Below, in pieces: positions 11,857 through 24,049 of a DNA stretch of 64,000 nt. Position 1 is the stretch's first letter. Each line of letters begins with the position of its first letter. Both the position numbers and the translations under genes were made by a program. Source of the DNA: Gnetum montanum. Lineage: Eukaryota; Streptophyta; Gnetopsida; Gnetales; Gnetaceae. Below the pieces are notes generated by a model, which made no database searches, was not told the origin of the DNA, and saw only the letters and a program-made list of their open reading frames with translations. The stretch lies in assembly GCA_015680685.1 (NCBI GenBank), contig MNCI01021399.1:1642542-1706541 (forward strand), given 5' to 3'.

Positions 11857-12408
11857 TCATGAAGCATCATTTTTTCAAGTGTATCAGTTGGCTAAGATAT
11901 CTTAGATGCTACATCGCATCTACATTATAGCATCCCTATCAATGCATCTTAGTTGGCTACTAAATCATTGATCCTACATCACATCTATGATATCGTAGCT
12001 GCATCGACAAGGTTACATTAACGCATCCCCATCAATGCATGGGTTGATGCATCGATGTAGTGTCTATATTTTCTTATAAATATGTGAGCACCTACCACAT
12101 ATGAGGTAGAATTTTAGTCAATAGTATAGCTAGACTCTTGCAATTGTATTCTGTAATCCTAGAGAATAGTCAATGAGTGCCCTCCATGTCGATTTGAGTC
12201 AATTTTATGTTATCTTATTCGAGTGGCATTGTACCTAGACACATTCCATGAACAAAAATATGATCAAGATTGATACCTATTCATTGCAACACTTTGACAT
12301 AGAATATATTTACTTTCAATGCAATTTATTTTCTATGTAATGAGTTAACATTAACATTTCTATGCATGTTAATGAATCGGAAAAATGAGCATGACTAGTT
12401 TTGAGCAT
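11857..12408 (+). repeat. LTR-like segment of palindrome left arm (continues at 32447-32838)
   Basis: Starts after GTCATGGAGATA in the same context as the E3 right LTR (GTCATGGAGGTA). Contains short palindromic U3-type repeats (TGCATCGATG-like) and then a TATA-like box. It is interrupted at 12408 by E3 and resumes at 32447. The right-arm copy is 32840-33824. Confidence 0.7.
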
Positions 12409-13281
12409 TTATGAAGCATATTCTTTAGGTTGCATCAATGGGATGTTGTTGACGTGATCCCATTGATGTACCTCATCAACATGGTTATGTCAACGCATGG
12501 TCTAATGCATTGATGTGATCTCATCAATGAAGTGTTTATCTTTGCCTATAAATACACGCTCACCAACCACATTTATAGCATCAATTCATTTGTGTCTTGG
12601 TGAAGCTCTTGCATGTTGTTCATTTGACAGTTAGAATATTTTCTAAGTGCCCACAGTAGGATTGAGAACTTGAATCTTTATTTGAACACTAATGTACCTA
12701 AGCACCTTTGTGGAACCAGTAATAAAGATGAGATTTCTTCATAAACCTTACAACATTTGGAATTAGTTTGATGTTTACTTTAAATGTATTTATTATTTGA
12801 TCAATTTACTTTAATGCAAAAAATTAATTAATTAATTAGCAAGTAATTAATATACATAAGTAAGACCATTTCGAGCATACGTTAACATTTGGTAATCCCA
12901 ATAGTGCTTAACGATTGGTAAACCAGTAACATTGCAACGTTTTTTAGGATGTGTACAATAAATGAGAACAAATCATTATGTTAGGATTAGCTAATATATT
13001 AGTTAGTTATTAGATTAGTAAAAAATTTAATTACTTTATTTTTTGGTCCTTAGGAAATTTAAACAATAAATATAAAATGATAAAAATCATATGCCTTAGT
13101 TACGCTTTATCATACACTTGTACCTCACAAATGAAACTGTAGAGACAACGATTACATCCTTGATATTCACTACCTAGAACTAGTGTATTTAGAGAGGTAA
13201 AGCATATGGAATTCAACTAGATTACTTAGTGAACACTAGCAATTCATATGGTTGGGTGTAGGAGCTACTCACTTCTCATCA
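12409..13281 (+). repeat. E3 5' LTR
   Basis: 873 bases, homologous to 31591-32446 over its whole length. Starts TTATGAAGCAT (the 3' copy has TGATGAAGCAT) and ends CTCATCA. A TATA-like CTATAAATACAC lies at about 12547-12558, just after a U3 region of TTGATG/CATCAA repeats. Confidence 0.85.
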
Positions 13282-13282
13282 T

Positions 13283-13300
13283 TGGCACCCATTGTCAGGG
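13283..13300 (+). promoter_or_regulatory. E3 primer-binding site
   Basis: TGGCACCCATTGTCAGGG one base after the LTR. It resembles the TGGCGCCNNTGYCGGGGA-type site used by many plant Ty3 elements, and the sites at 57891-57909 and 55530-55549 of A and B on the minus strand. Confidence 0.7.
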
Positions 13301-13432
13301 ACTTTAGTTAGCTATGTGCACTATCTAGGAGTAGTGAAATTATTCAAAGACATTGTAACAAAAATTAAAGTCAAAATCATTAAAAATAATAATAATAGTA
13401 GAAGAAAACTATTTTTTTTCTTTTCAACTAAA

Positions 13433-15770
13433 ATGGATTCTTCTCACAGGGTTGATTCTTTGCCATTGTTCAAGCATACATCCAATCAACAAAGGCATGA
13501 AAGGTCAAATCAGCTAGTGCCCCAATAATGCAAAGTGGTATATACTCATCCTAATGAGTACATGCCAAAATTCACCTTCATCCTACATTAAGATCATGCT
13601 ATGGTGGAGGGACATGGAGGGCAAAATTTTTTTGCCACTTGATTGATCAGTTCCTATGATGCTACTTCAAACTCTCATGAGGTTGGGCATCTAGGGGCTC
13701 AAAGTTGAATACTTTATGTAGAACCATGACTTTGAATTGTTGTCACACAGAGTCATAGCACAAAAAATATCAACAATAGGAGATTGCATTATGAAGCATC
13801 AAATGGGAAATGATTCAATAACCACTTATTCCTGCTGTATCAAAAAGAAGGAGAGGACCCCTTCTCTAGGCATTCTCAATTCACCAACTCTTCTCTCGTT
13901 GGATTTGATGAGGGGGGCTTGAACCAAAGCTTACAATTCATTGTAAACAATCCTAGTTTGGTGAAGAATGGATCCCATAACCATGGGGGCTTCAAAATTT
14001 GGAGTTAAGGCAAGAATGTGGACAAGCATCACGATGATGAAAAATATGATAATCATGGCTGTGATGAAAGAAGAGGGGGTAGTAGGCACCATACTGGTGT
14101 TGGCTATCCTTCCTCTTTATCTTTGACATCCTCATATTCTTCCTCCTCTAGCTTCAACCTAAGCTACAAAGGATGTGACCATGATGGAGGTGATTAATGG
14201 AATAGAGATGATAGTAGGATCCATCAAACTAGTAGAGATCAGGAGCATGGGAAGGCCTACCACCACAAAAAAAGGGACAAAAAAGGACATCATAGTCATC
14301 ATAAAGGCTATAACTATGATGATACTTTACTTGCAACAAGGAACATGTTGAATATTGCAGAGGCTATGAGAATCCCAACAAGGCATGTGAAAGACAATAG
14401 AATCAAATGGTAAGATATGAACAATATTCCCAAGTTTGAAGCAGGATATAACTCAGATCCATAGTATCATCTTCAAGCCATTCATGATGCCTATGTCTTG
14501 CAAAACATGGAAAATGAATGACAAAAGCTAAAGTTATTTTCCAGGACACTCATTAAGGAGGCTGATAGCTAGTACCAGTCAAATGATAAAGTATGATGCT
14601 TGAGCTCTTCAATGATAAGTATTGAATATACTCTTAAGTGTCCTATCTAAGGAAGAAAATCCAAAGGTGGAGACAAAGCACAGATGAATCCTTGGATGTG
14701 ACCACAGGTAAATATTAATCTTTGTTACACAAGTGTCCAGGCCATGGCTTTTCTCAAAGGAAGTAGCTTCAACATATCATAGATGGGCTATAAATAGAAA
14801 TAAGAAGAACTCTTGGGTTATATGCCCAAGGGAGACTTTCAAATCATAGAGCTCATTAGATCCAAAGGCTCATTGAGTAGGTGGTCAAAGAAGAAGGTGA
14901 GTTGTAGAAAAGGGAAAGTGCAAAAGAGTTCAACTAGGACCCTTCCATCTGAAAAAGGAAAGTCTACTTTTGTAACAGTGAAGAGGAGGCACCACTTAAT
15001 GAAGTGGTGCAACATAAAACCTTGTCAATCTAAAAATATTTTTTTAAAATATTGGATAAGGTAGATAAAATGTGATATTTTTTGGATGAAAAATTTCAAA
15101 AAGTTCTTAAAATTGTAGAAGTGTCTCAAGAACAAGGTAGTGTTCATAATCGAAGAAGAATGAAAGAAGCTAAACATGCCCATTAAAGAGGTAAGGGAAA
15201 TGTTCTTGCTATAGAGGAGGTTCTAGAGTCTAAGATAGATGATGATGGTGGGTGTGACATTTTCCACAATGAGCATCCTAAGAGATGCTGCCCTGTTGTG
15301 TCACACTTATAGGAGTATGAGATGTATGCATTGAATCCTAGATTGGCAAGAATACAAGCAATCATGAGTTTGCCTTATCCTCAAAGCAACCATACGCAAT
15401 TCCACCAATAGCAAGCTAACTATCCAAGTAGAGCTCCACCCCAACCTCATGAGAAATACTAGTAGTGGTAGAACCTATAGTCATGAGGGATGCCACCACC
15501 AAGGTAGCAATACCCTTACCAAGAGCCAAATCCATATGGGTACTACATTCAATAGTCAATTTCTCTGCATGACTCTTCCAATCATGCCTTTTATTAGCAC
15601 CACTAGTATCCTTTTAAATATTATAGAGCTCAATCTCCAAGAGGGGAATCCTTATTTCTATTCTACCCTCCTCATCCATCTACATCTGTACCTCCATCCT
15701 TAACTCAATTTCCATTATCTCCTTCCATGCAAGGTGAAATTCTTGTCCAACCATAGCAAATAAATGTTAC
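13433..15770 (+). pseudogene. E3 gag (decayed)
   Basis: Starts MDSSHRVDSLPLFKH. The core gag domain around 14400-14800 reads NIPKFEAGYNSDP, HLQAIHDAYVLQNMENE and QKLKLFSRTL, which aligns with NFPKFLGGYDLDP, HLQSFYDAYAWNNIDNG and KKLKLFPLTL in element B. Near 15260 the sequence CDIFHNEHPKRCC corresponds to the CCHC-like knuckle CNICLNDHPKGQC of E4, with the second Cys lost. A Pro/Tyr/Gln-rich tail follows. Many in-frame stops and at least one frameshift are present. Homology of this gag to those of A, B and E4 ties E3 to the right-hand elements. Confidence 0.75.
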
Positions 15771-16029
15771 AAGGGACATTAATTGATAACTAGATCCTTA
15801 GCTGAGTGGTTTAGAGAATAAACCCCAAAAATGACCTTTATTCCAAACTAGAGTCCTTCTAAGCCCTCATATACACCTAAAATTGATGATTCTCCCTCAT
15901 CATCTACTCCATTATTCAAGAACACTTCAAACCAAATGCTTTTAAAGTGCATGCTATGATGTTGACCCATGTTATTATAGATTGAAGTAAGGTTGGTCAC
16001 CTTTCTAGGAAAAGATCTAATCTTGGGAT

Positions 16030-16460
16030 TCCCCTCAATTACTTGCAAATCCCTAGGAATGAGCCTTGCAAGACACATTTAAACTCAATTTTTGGTATGA
16101 ATTTGATTTTTAATACAATGTACAAAGCTTGGAACCTACCTTCACTCAAGAAGAGCAACATTCATCTTGAGTTGACAGATCAGTCCATCATTGTTCTATT
16201 CAGACTGGTGGAGGACATTGTGACCATCATCTATGGCTGGTCTTATCCTGTTCATTCCCTAGTGATTCATGTTGATAACTACAAAGGGGACTTTCCAATC
16301 ATCATGGGAAGGGCTTGGTTGAGCATCATTGATGCATGGTTGGGAATCAAAGACCTCTCCTTGGAAGTTTCCAAGGAAAATGAATTTGAAAATATAAAGA
16401 AAAAGCATGTTCCATGCAGCGTGTATAGTGACACAAGGTGCAACTATGTGCAAAAATTAT
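16030..16460 (+). pseudogene. E3 retropepsin-like protease domain
   Basis: An open frame of 139 codons (16043-16462) carries the second half of a plant Ty3 protease: LELTDQSIIVLFRLVEDIVT, VHSLVIHVDNYKGDFPIIMG and RAWLSIIDAWLGIKDLSLEV, matching the usual pattern LADRS, G-VEDVLV, PxILGRPFLAT, IDVxxGxL. The catalytic D-[ST]-G lies in the decayed part before it and is not readable. Reverse transcriptase follows about 450 bases downstream, as expected. Confidence 0.75.
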
Positions 16461-16929
16461 GATCTATAAAAAGAACATCTATCACAACATGCAAATAGTG
16501 TGTTGATGTAATAGAAATTTAAAGGTGCTTGTATGCAATAGCCATAAACTAGGAGGACACCTAATGGCTAATAGCTAATCCTGATAATAGGTCAAAAATA
16601 TACATGGAACTAATTGAGAGCCTTACCAATGCCTACATTGAAGGCATGGATGAACTTGAGTAGGTTCATTGCCAACTCTCTAATGATGAACCTAATGAAT
16701 CCAACTAGGGAGAGTTGGAAATCTCTAAAAGCTTTAAACAAGAGCCCCTTGAGCTGAAACCTTTACCAGCCAAAATGGAATATGTTTTTTTAAATAATGA
16801 AAATTCAGTTATCATAAATGCCAACCTTGCTCCTATGTAGAAAAAGAAGCTATTAAAGGTGGTCAAAAAATGGCCAAACCTTTTCTTGGTCATATTCAAA
16901 ACTCACTAGAAATAAACCTAGGATATGCT

Positions 16930-18150
16930 AGCACCACATCTACATAAATCCTTCCATCAAGTCAAAGAGGTAGTTGTAGCAACAGTTGAACCACAAATTG
17001 AAGCAAATCATGAAAGAGGAGATTGAACAACTCCTTAGGGTAGGGTTCATCTATTCCATTATGGATAGCAAGTGAATTATCCCAATTATGATACTGCCAA
17101 AGAAAGGTGGTAAATGGAGGGTTTGTATCAATTTTAGGCTATTGAACATGGCAACTTACAAAGATCATTTTATGTTGTCATTTCTGGACTAGGTGTTTGA
17201 TACCATTTCTAGGCATTGTTACTATAGCTTTCTAGATGGTTATTAGCTATAACCAAATTCACATTACATCATAGGATTGAGCCAAGACAACATTTACAAG
17301 TCTTTGGGGGACATTTGCATAAACAAAAGATGTCATTTGGCTATGATATACCCCTACTACATTCCAATGCCTTTTCCTAAACATCTTCCAATAGTAGATT
17401 GGTAGTGGGGTGGAAGTCTTCATGGATGACTTCTCCACCTATGGGCTACATTTGAGCAAGCCTTGGATGGTCTTGAGAAATTGTTGAAAAAGTGTGTAGA
17501 GATAACCTTAGGCTCAACTAGTAGAAAATCCACTTGATGGTTTAGAAAGGCATTTTTCTAGAGCACAGAATTTCTAAAAACTGGATTGAGATGGATCCTA
17601 AAAATATAAGGGTCATCCAATGAATTATCAAACAATCAAAAATAGTCAAAGATATAAGGTCATTCCTAGGACACACTAGCTGTTATTAGTGATCCATTGA
17701 GAACTTCTCTAAGATCGCTAAATCATTAGTGAAGCTGACAAAGAAGGATGCTCCATTTGTATGGACTAATGAATGCAAGCATGCATTCTAGAATCTCAAG
17801 CAAAAGCTCATAGAAACTCCAATTGTACGAGCACCTGAGTGGTCCAAGCCCTTCCACATCATGATGGATGCATCAAATTATGCCTTGGGAGCTATGTTGA
17901 TCTAGTTGGATGATTAGAAACATCCTTATTATATCCACTAAATGACCAAAAGCATTGTGGGTGCATAGCTAAACTACACCACAACAAAGAAAGAATTGAT
18001 GGTAGTGGTGTTTGCCTTCAATAAATTTAGGTAATATGTACTTGGATACAAGGTGTTCGTGCACATAGACCATAGTGCAATTTTTTTCTTGATGAACAAA
18101 CTGATGATGATCCCCCATGTCATATAGTGGCTAGTGATCTTGTAGAAATT
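16930..18150 (+). pseudogene. E3 reverse transcriptase and RNase H (decayed)
   Basis: Copies the element RNA into DNA. Across several frames the RT catalytic block EVFMDDFSTYG is at about 17420 (DD intact). The RNase H start WSKPFHIMMDASNYALGAML is at about 17840, and NYTTTKKELMVVVFAFNKF with VFVHIDHSAI at about 17970-18090, all in canonical order and spacing. Many codons for Gln, Trp or Arg have become stops, and frameshifts separate the blocks, so no product is possible. Confidence 0.85.
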
Positions 18151-18429
18151 CAATCTTATGATGGTAGATTGAAAGGGAATTAAGAGTGTGGTTGCTAATC
18201 ACTTATCTTGGTTGCGATGGAACAACAAAGAGAAGAATAGTCCATTGCTAGATCAATTTCCAAATAAACTCCTCTTTGCTAGGGCTATAACCAAACAAAT
18301 TATAAATAAATTTAAATGGTATGATCACATTCTCACCTATCTTCTCACCCAAGAGAGGCCACAAGAGTGGAACCACAAAAAGGAATAATAGTTTTTTCAC
18401 TAGGAGAAACACTTCATGGACATCAAAAG

Positions 18430-19205
18430 ACACCTTTACAAGGTGTATGCCAATGGCCTAGTTCATTGGTGTGTTCCTAATGCTAATCAAATGTATGTTC
18501 TCCAAAATACTCATGAGGGTCCTTGTGGGGAGCACTATGCTAGGAGATGCACAACCATTAATATCCTCATGCTAGCGTATTATTAGCTAACACTTTTTAG
18601 GGATGATCATCAATTTGTCTGCTACTGTGAACATTATCAACATGATGGTGGACTGACTGCTTATATGGAGTGACCTCAACAATGGCTCCAACCACTAGAA
18701 TCTTTTGACATTTGGGGCATTGACTTCATGGGTCCCATCACATTCATGTTAATAGAAAGGTGTACATAATAATCACTATTGACTATCGTATGAAATGAGA
18801 AAAATATGCAACTATCATTAATTGCACATCTTCTATAGCTGCTTAGTTTGTATAACAAAATGTTGTAAACAAGTTTGATATGCCACATGTACTTATTTCT
18901 GATAATGGAACTCACTTTACAAGCACTACCTTTTGAAAACTCATGCAACGCTTAGGGGTTGAACATGAATTAACAACACCCTACCACCCCTCAAGTCAAT
19001 GGTCAAGCAAAGATTACAAATAGGTAAATAACAAAGATACTAACAAGAACTATTAGTAAATATAGGAGGGATTAGAGCACAAAACTCAATGATGACCTTT
19101 GGGCCTACCGCTCCACATGAAAAGTTCCTATTGGCTAATTTCACTATAAGCTTGTGTACAGAAAATTATCAACACTGCCAATTCATGCTAAGCTACATAC
19201 ACTAT
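18430..19205 (+). pseudogene. E3 integrase (3' end cut off)
   Basis: Inserts the cDNA into the genome. The zinc-binding region appears as NTHEGPCGEHYARR and, later, FVCYCEHYQHDG. The core domain follows as LQPLESFDIWGIDFMGP (first catalytic Asp) at about 18690, VYIIITIDY, SDNGTHFT (second Asp) at about 18900, and LGVEHELTTPYHPSSQ. The C-terminal piece DDLWAYRST, IHAKLHTLLYHL ends at 19205, where the E2 LTR begins. Stops interrupt it in several places. Confidence 0.85.
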
Positions 19206-19210
19206 TGTAC

Positions 19211-21283
19211 CATCTAAAATCGTCGGCGAGAGGCTGGAATGAACAGACGCTGAGAGATCTACAGACGAAATAGTAAGACCCTACCTTTGCCCAAGGGCTA
19301 GTTGGAAAAAACAATGAAGGCAAAGTGCCTTGGATGGTCTACATGTAGATCAAACAAGGACTTCCCCCAACGTACGCAATTGCGATGGCATTGGATTATG
19401 TGCAAACAAATGCAAATAGTGAAAATAGAATGAAAACAAGTGTAACAGGCGTAACGAATGTAAACAGTAAACAGTGAAAAAAAAAGTAAACGATGCAAAC
19501 TATGTGAAAACTGAAAACTGGCTAGCAAAAATGTAAACAATGTGTATTATAAATGATTGCAATGTGCACTAGTCAAACGTAGTTGTGGATTACCGCCAGT
19601 CAGATGTTAGCCCCGATGGATGTGAACGGATGCTAGGGAATACAGGTTTTTGGTTATAGGTTCTATAGCATGACCAAGATTGTCCTTGCTGAGTGTAATC
19701 AAGTCTAATGCCCAGCATATGAAATTTTTCCTGGAATGTTCAGCATACAAAGTGTACAGGATGCTCTGTGATCAAATTTGCCAACCCCCAACTCATGGAA
19801 AATCAGGGTATTTATATGGTTTTGATGCATGGGATGCAGATTTTTGTGAAGATCCATGGTTGTCGGGTGTGGGAAATGTGGATCAAGCAACGCGTGTGAC
19901 CGTTTTGACTAGAATGCACAAAAATTGTTACAATGTACAATGCAGCGTCCAAGATCTCTTATGCTAGCATGCATAATGCTCAGCGTAAGAACTTGAAAAA
20001 TGTCAAAAATGCAACAAATGTTAATGTACAAGCGTGGATCTAGGTGTCTGGCCTCCGGATCTACAGTTTTGTGCTATTTTTGGGCTTCCAAAGCCTCCAT
20101 TGTGCATCAATTTGGCTTTGATGTGTGCATATCCTATTCTGGCATCAGTGTCTGGCGTCCAGCATCCAGCGTCCAGTGTATGAAAGTGTTTACATTGGGT
20201 TTACGCTGCTAGAAGCATGCCAGCATAACTAACAGCGTATGACCTGAAAATAGTGCATTTTGAACCCACTTTTAACCTATGAGACCCATTTTCAGAGTGG
20301 TTCTACATGCCATGGTCATGAGGGTTCTATGTGCCAAATTTGGGCTGATTTGGATGTTTTTTCTACCCTATTTTGGTTTATTACACTTACATTACACTGT
20401 GCAGTGTATGAAACTATAACCCCAGCGTAACCAAGTGTTTCTACCCTGTTTTGAGCTCATTTTTGTACATTGATGCCTATTTGATGTTGCTTAACTACTA
20501 CCTACTCTCTAGGGTGGCCTGGATGCAAAGTTTAACTCCGTTTGGCTGTCATTTTGGGCCTGTTTGATTTTGTTACACTATTCATACACTATACAGCGTA
20601 TGAAACTGTAACCCCAGCGTAAGAAGTCTAAACTGACACATTTGAAGCCCAAAAATAAGGTTTTTGAAGCCTATGAACATATACGAATGTTGCCTATCCC
20701 TAGGGGATGCTTAAATGTCAAAGATGCTACCTAAAAATGCCTATTTCATCCCATTTTTGCTTGGTTACACTGTTCATACGCTGTGCAGCGTATGAAACTT
20801 AAAATGGCCCCAAAAAGGTGATTTTTGAGCTCAAATTTCATGGTTTTGGATGATAGGACTACTAGGGACTCCAGTGATGCTCGAGGAGGGTCCAGATGCC
20901 CAAAATCGTCCTGTTTGGACTTGATTCTGGGGCTACAAAAATTGGTTATGTTGGCCTTACGCTGTGCAGCGTAAGCACAGTGTACTTAGCTAAAATTGCA
21001 CATTTTGACCTTAAAACTAATGATTCTTAACATCGAGACTTGCCTTCATGATCTATGGGCCTCAAGGAGACCTTGCCTGCTCCATGGTGGGCTATTTGAA
21101 GCCACTTCAGAGGCTCTAAAGTTGTCTAGAAGTGTTGCTGATATTTTGGTGGTGTTTCATTGGCCCCTCTTTGTTGACGCCTAGAGGAATCTACCCGAGA
21201 GGTGTCGAAAAAGAAGTACAAAACACCACAATCAACTTGGCATCCAACACTATCCATTGGCCATTGGCCTAGATGTCATCACA
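19211..21283 (-). repeat. E2 3' LTR (full length)
   Basis: About 2.07 kb on the minus strand from TGTGATGACATC (21283) to a mutated end at 19211; the other LTR ends in CAGACA at 26883. The first part contains the block shared with E1 (CTCTTTGTTGACGCC region near 21160). The middle holds four to five diverged repeats of about 190 bp with hairpins, and the last 700 bases match 26883-27590. Confidence 0.7.
20140..21000. repeat. Repeats of about 190 bp with hairpin CATACGCTG-TG-CAGCGTATG in E2 LTR
   Basis: Hairpin-forming cores occur near 20395, 20590, 20785 and 20965, spaced about 180-195 bases, with a more diverged start near 20180. The perfect form, arms CATACGCTG and CAGCGTATG around TG, is at 20775-20794. 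Shared flanks include TGTTACACT before and GAAACTGTAACCCCAGCGTA after the core. Confidence 0.7.
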
Positions 21284-21289
21284 CCATGT

Positions 21290-22920
21290 TTCCAAAGTAC
21301 ATGGGATTGTGATTGGGAGGGGGAATGTAGAGAGGGGTGCTCTCATGTGAATGAGTCATGTTCGTCCTTGTCAATAGCCATTTTCTAGCAGACTTGGAAC
21401 CAAGGCATGGGGAGTGCGTTCTTTGGAGAAACAAAACCATTGTGTTGTGTTTAAGGGAACCTATTATGAACTGCCAAAGCCACGTGGTGAGGAAGTGCAT
21501 CCTTTGGAGAAACAAGACCCATGTGCTATGTTTAAGGGAATTCATTGTTGACTACCAAAGCCACACGGTGAGATGCAACATGAGCATTTGAGACATGAGT
21601 GTTTCCTTTAAGAAAATTACCTTCCCGCCTGGGGCATGTGTGGGAAGAGCCAACATCCTTGTGATGCATTTTGCTCTTTTGGTTTTTTGCTCTTTTTTTT
21701 GTTATCTTTGTCTCTCTTTTTTTTGGAAAGAGCTTGTTGTCAATTTTGTGCTCATGCTTTTTTCATGTGTTGTGCATCATTTTGTGTTGCCACTAGTTAG
21801 AGAGTTACAATGAGAAACAACACGTCTAGAATTTTGGGGATGAATGGGATGTATCAGGGGGTGTAACTAAGGGGTGTATCAAGAGTGAGGAAATGTACTT
21901 GTGAATAGTTTGATGAACCCAGTTGTGGGCGTCAGGAATAATGTGGTGCCTTGTCGCTGTGATGAAATGCATCTATGTGCGAACACCTCAGAGTTTCATC
22001 CTATAGACACAACTCCAAGAGGACAAGAAAACCACAAGTGATGTTAGCTAAAACACTTCAAACCTGAATGCAGTTGGCGGAATGGAGTTTCAGGCAAACG
22101 GAGTGTTGAACAACATCAGTTTCGTGTAGTAGGCCTTGATGAGCACAGTCGGTTGAATGCAGCAATAGATCTATAGGCTGGTGAAGATGTTTCCAGTTTA
22201 TAGTCTTAGTGGACTGTCATGGGTTATTTTTACATCATAACCCGTTGGATGTTGCTAGTTTATCATTGTAGCAGATGGTGCCATGCTAGTTTATAGTCTT
22301 GGCGGACTGTGAAGAGGCATGCTAGTTTATAGTCTTAGTGGACCCTAGTAGATGAGTGTGGCAATTTAATGTCATGCTAGACGAGTGCTAGTTTATTGTC
22401 ATTTCAGAAAAATCTTTGTGATGTCAGTTTATCGTCATAATGCCAAGATGCTCTGTGGTATCAGTTTACCGTCATGATGCCAAGACGATGTGTGGATGCA
22501 TGCATGTACGTCTAGGTGATCCTGCAAAAGAAGAAACTAGAGAACACAATGTCAAGTAGTAACTGCTGAAAACAAAACCTAAATGCACAACAAAAATAGA
22601 AAAAATGCAAAAACTCATAGTTTAGGACCTTTTTGGGCCATGCATGGCAGTTTAAAGCCGTACTGGGCCATGTGTTAGTTTAAGGCCTTTTTCGGCCATA
22701 GGCTAGTTTAAGGCCTTTTCAGGCCAGATGTAAATGCGTAAGCTAGTACAATGCAAATGAAGGTAACATATGCACAACGAGCAAAGGTGAAGAGTGGGTG
22801 GGGATCAGACATGTTTTTGGCCACAGGGGGGCCTTAATCGTGTGGTTGTTTCCTAGCCAAATGTGGTCTAGGAGGCATGCTAGGTTTTGGTTGCTCTGGG
22901 AGGCTTTCAATTTTTACCAC
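21290..22920 (-). other. E2 3' internal region, non-coding, no pol
   Basis: Counterpart of 5416-7303 in E1. Contains repeats of GCTAGTTTATAGTCTTAGTGG (22190-22460), the complement of the E1 TAAACTAGC unit, plus short repeats of TTTAAGGCCTTTTTCGGCCA (22620-22725) and a 59-bp tandem repeat at about 21410-21590. No reverse transcriptase or integrase motif is readable. Confidence 0.65.
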
Positions 22921-23560
22921 TCATTCAAGTGTTTTAACTCTAGGTGTTGTGTTTGTTGTCGTGGGTGTTCCATCAAGAGACTCTTCTTTCAAGACTTGTG
23001 ACATGTCTATGTTGTCGATGGCTTGAAAGGGAGTGTTATCGCCATGTATGATGACTTGTCCACCTTCGTATGGAAGGCAGATTTCTTGATGTATCGGTGA
23101 GGAAATGGCCCATTGTTGGGCTAGCCAAGGTCTACCAAGAATCATGTTGAAACTCGACATCTCTTCTATGACAGTGAACTCCGCACTGGTGGGGAATTGT
23201 TCTCTTGCCACAAAGGCTAAGTTGATTGTGCCCTTAACTGTGACACGTGATCCATTGAAGGATTTTAAAAATGTGGTTTTCATTGGGATGATCTTGTCTG
23301 CCATGCCTAGTTTGTCGATGATGGAGTATAAAGCTACGTTTGTTGCCATACCATCATCAACATGCACTCTACGAATGGTACATTGCCCAACACGTACGCT
23401 AATCGACAATCGAACTGTTGTGACCTCCCCTCGTTCGGGGTTGACTTTAACTACATCGTCGCGAAGGCTAAGGTGTTTGAACCCAATCCTTATGGTGTGT
23501 GTTGCGAAATCATTGCATGGATGGATTCGTCGTTTCCGGGGATGTCCTCTGTAATAGGAA
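22921..23560 (-). pseudogene. E2 retropepsin-like protease domain
   Basis: The frame ending at 22921 is open for 162 codons from MSISVRVGQCTIRRVHVDDG and continues upstream as DDVVKVNPERGEVTTVRL. VDDGMATNVALYSIIDKLGM is the catalytic block with DDG instead of D-[ST]-G. FNMILGRPWLAQQW is the second conserved block, here close to consensus. After the protease the chain runs on only into a Thr-rich tail. This is the best-preserved coding piece of the E1/E2 family and shows the protease was once followed directly by non-coding DNA. Confidence 0.8.
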
Positions 23561-24049
23561 TGGATGCTAACATTTGATCCAAGGCTTCACGGTGAGCGGC
23601 TAAAGTCATGACTAGGTCGTACAAGCTAATCGTTGTGTTCTTCTATTTGAGCATTTGTTTTACCTAGGCTAGTGCAGCTACGAAGTCTGTGTTGTTGGTC
23701 ATTGTCTTGGCTTTGGATTCCTTCGTGTGGTTTGAGGGATGGACCTCTTGCGTAGAGGGCTTGGGCTTGGTTTTCTTGAGATTATGGTCAAGGACCCCAA
23801 CATTTGATTGTTGCTTGCTTAGTGTGGCCTTTACTTCGGCTGTGGATGTTGTTCATTGTTTGGTTGTATTCTATTGCCATTTGGTAGGCTTACCCGTGTT
23901 GTTGGCAAGGTTGACTCTTGAGGAAGAATAGGTTGAGACGTTGCCTACGGTTGGGCTTTGGGTAGGTGAGGGGCCATCGCATGGTGGCACCTTTATGAAA
24001 AATGGTAGTTTGGGAGGAATCGTTGGTGTTTGACTAGCTTATTGTGGCA

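Larger units (their letters stand above)
8379..12408 (+). repeat. Palindrome left arm, outer part
   Basis: Matches the reverse complement of about 33265-37315. Landmarks: AT-rich end 8379-8860; first copy of the 255-bp repeat 8862-9115; ORF block 9900-11176; second 255-bp copy 11478-11735; LTR-like start at 11857 (TCATGAAGCATC after CATGGAGATA, homologous to the E3 LTR start); TATA-like TATAAATATG near 12077. Confidence 0.85.
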
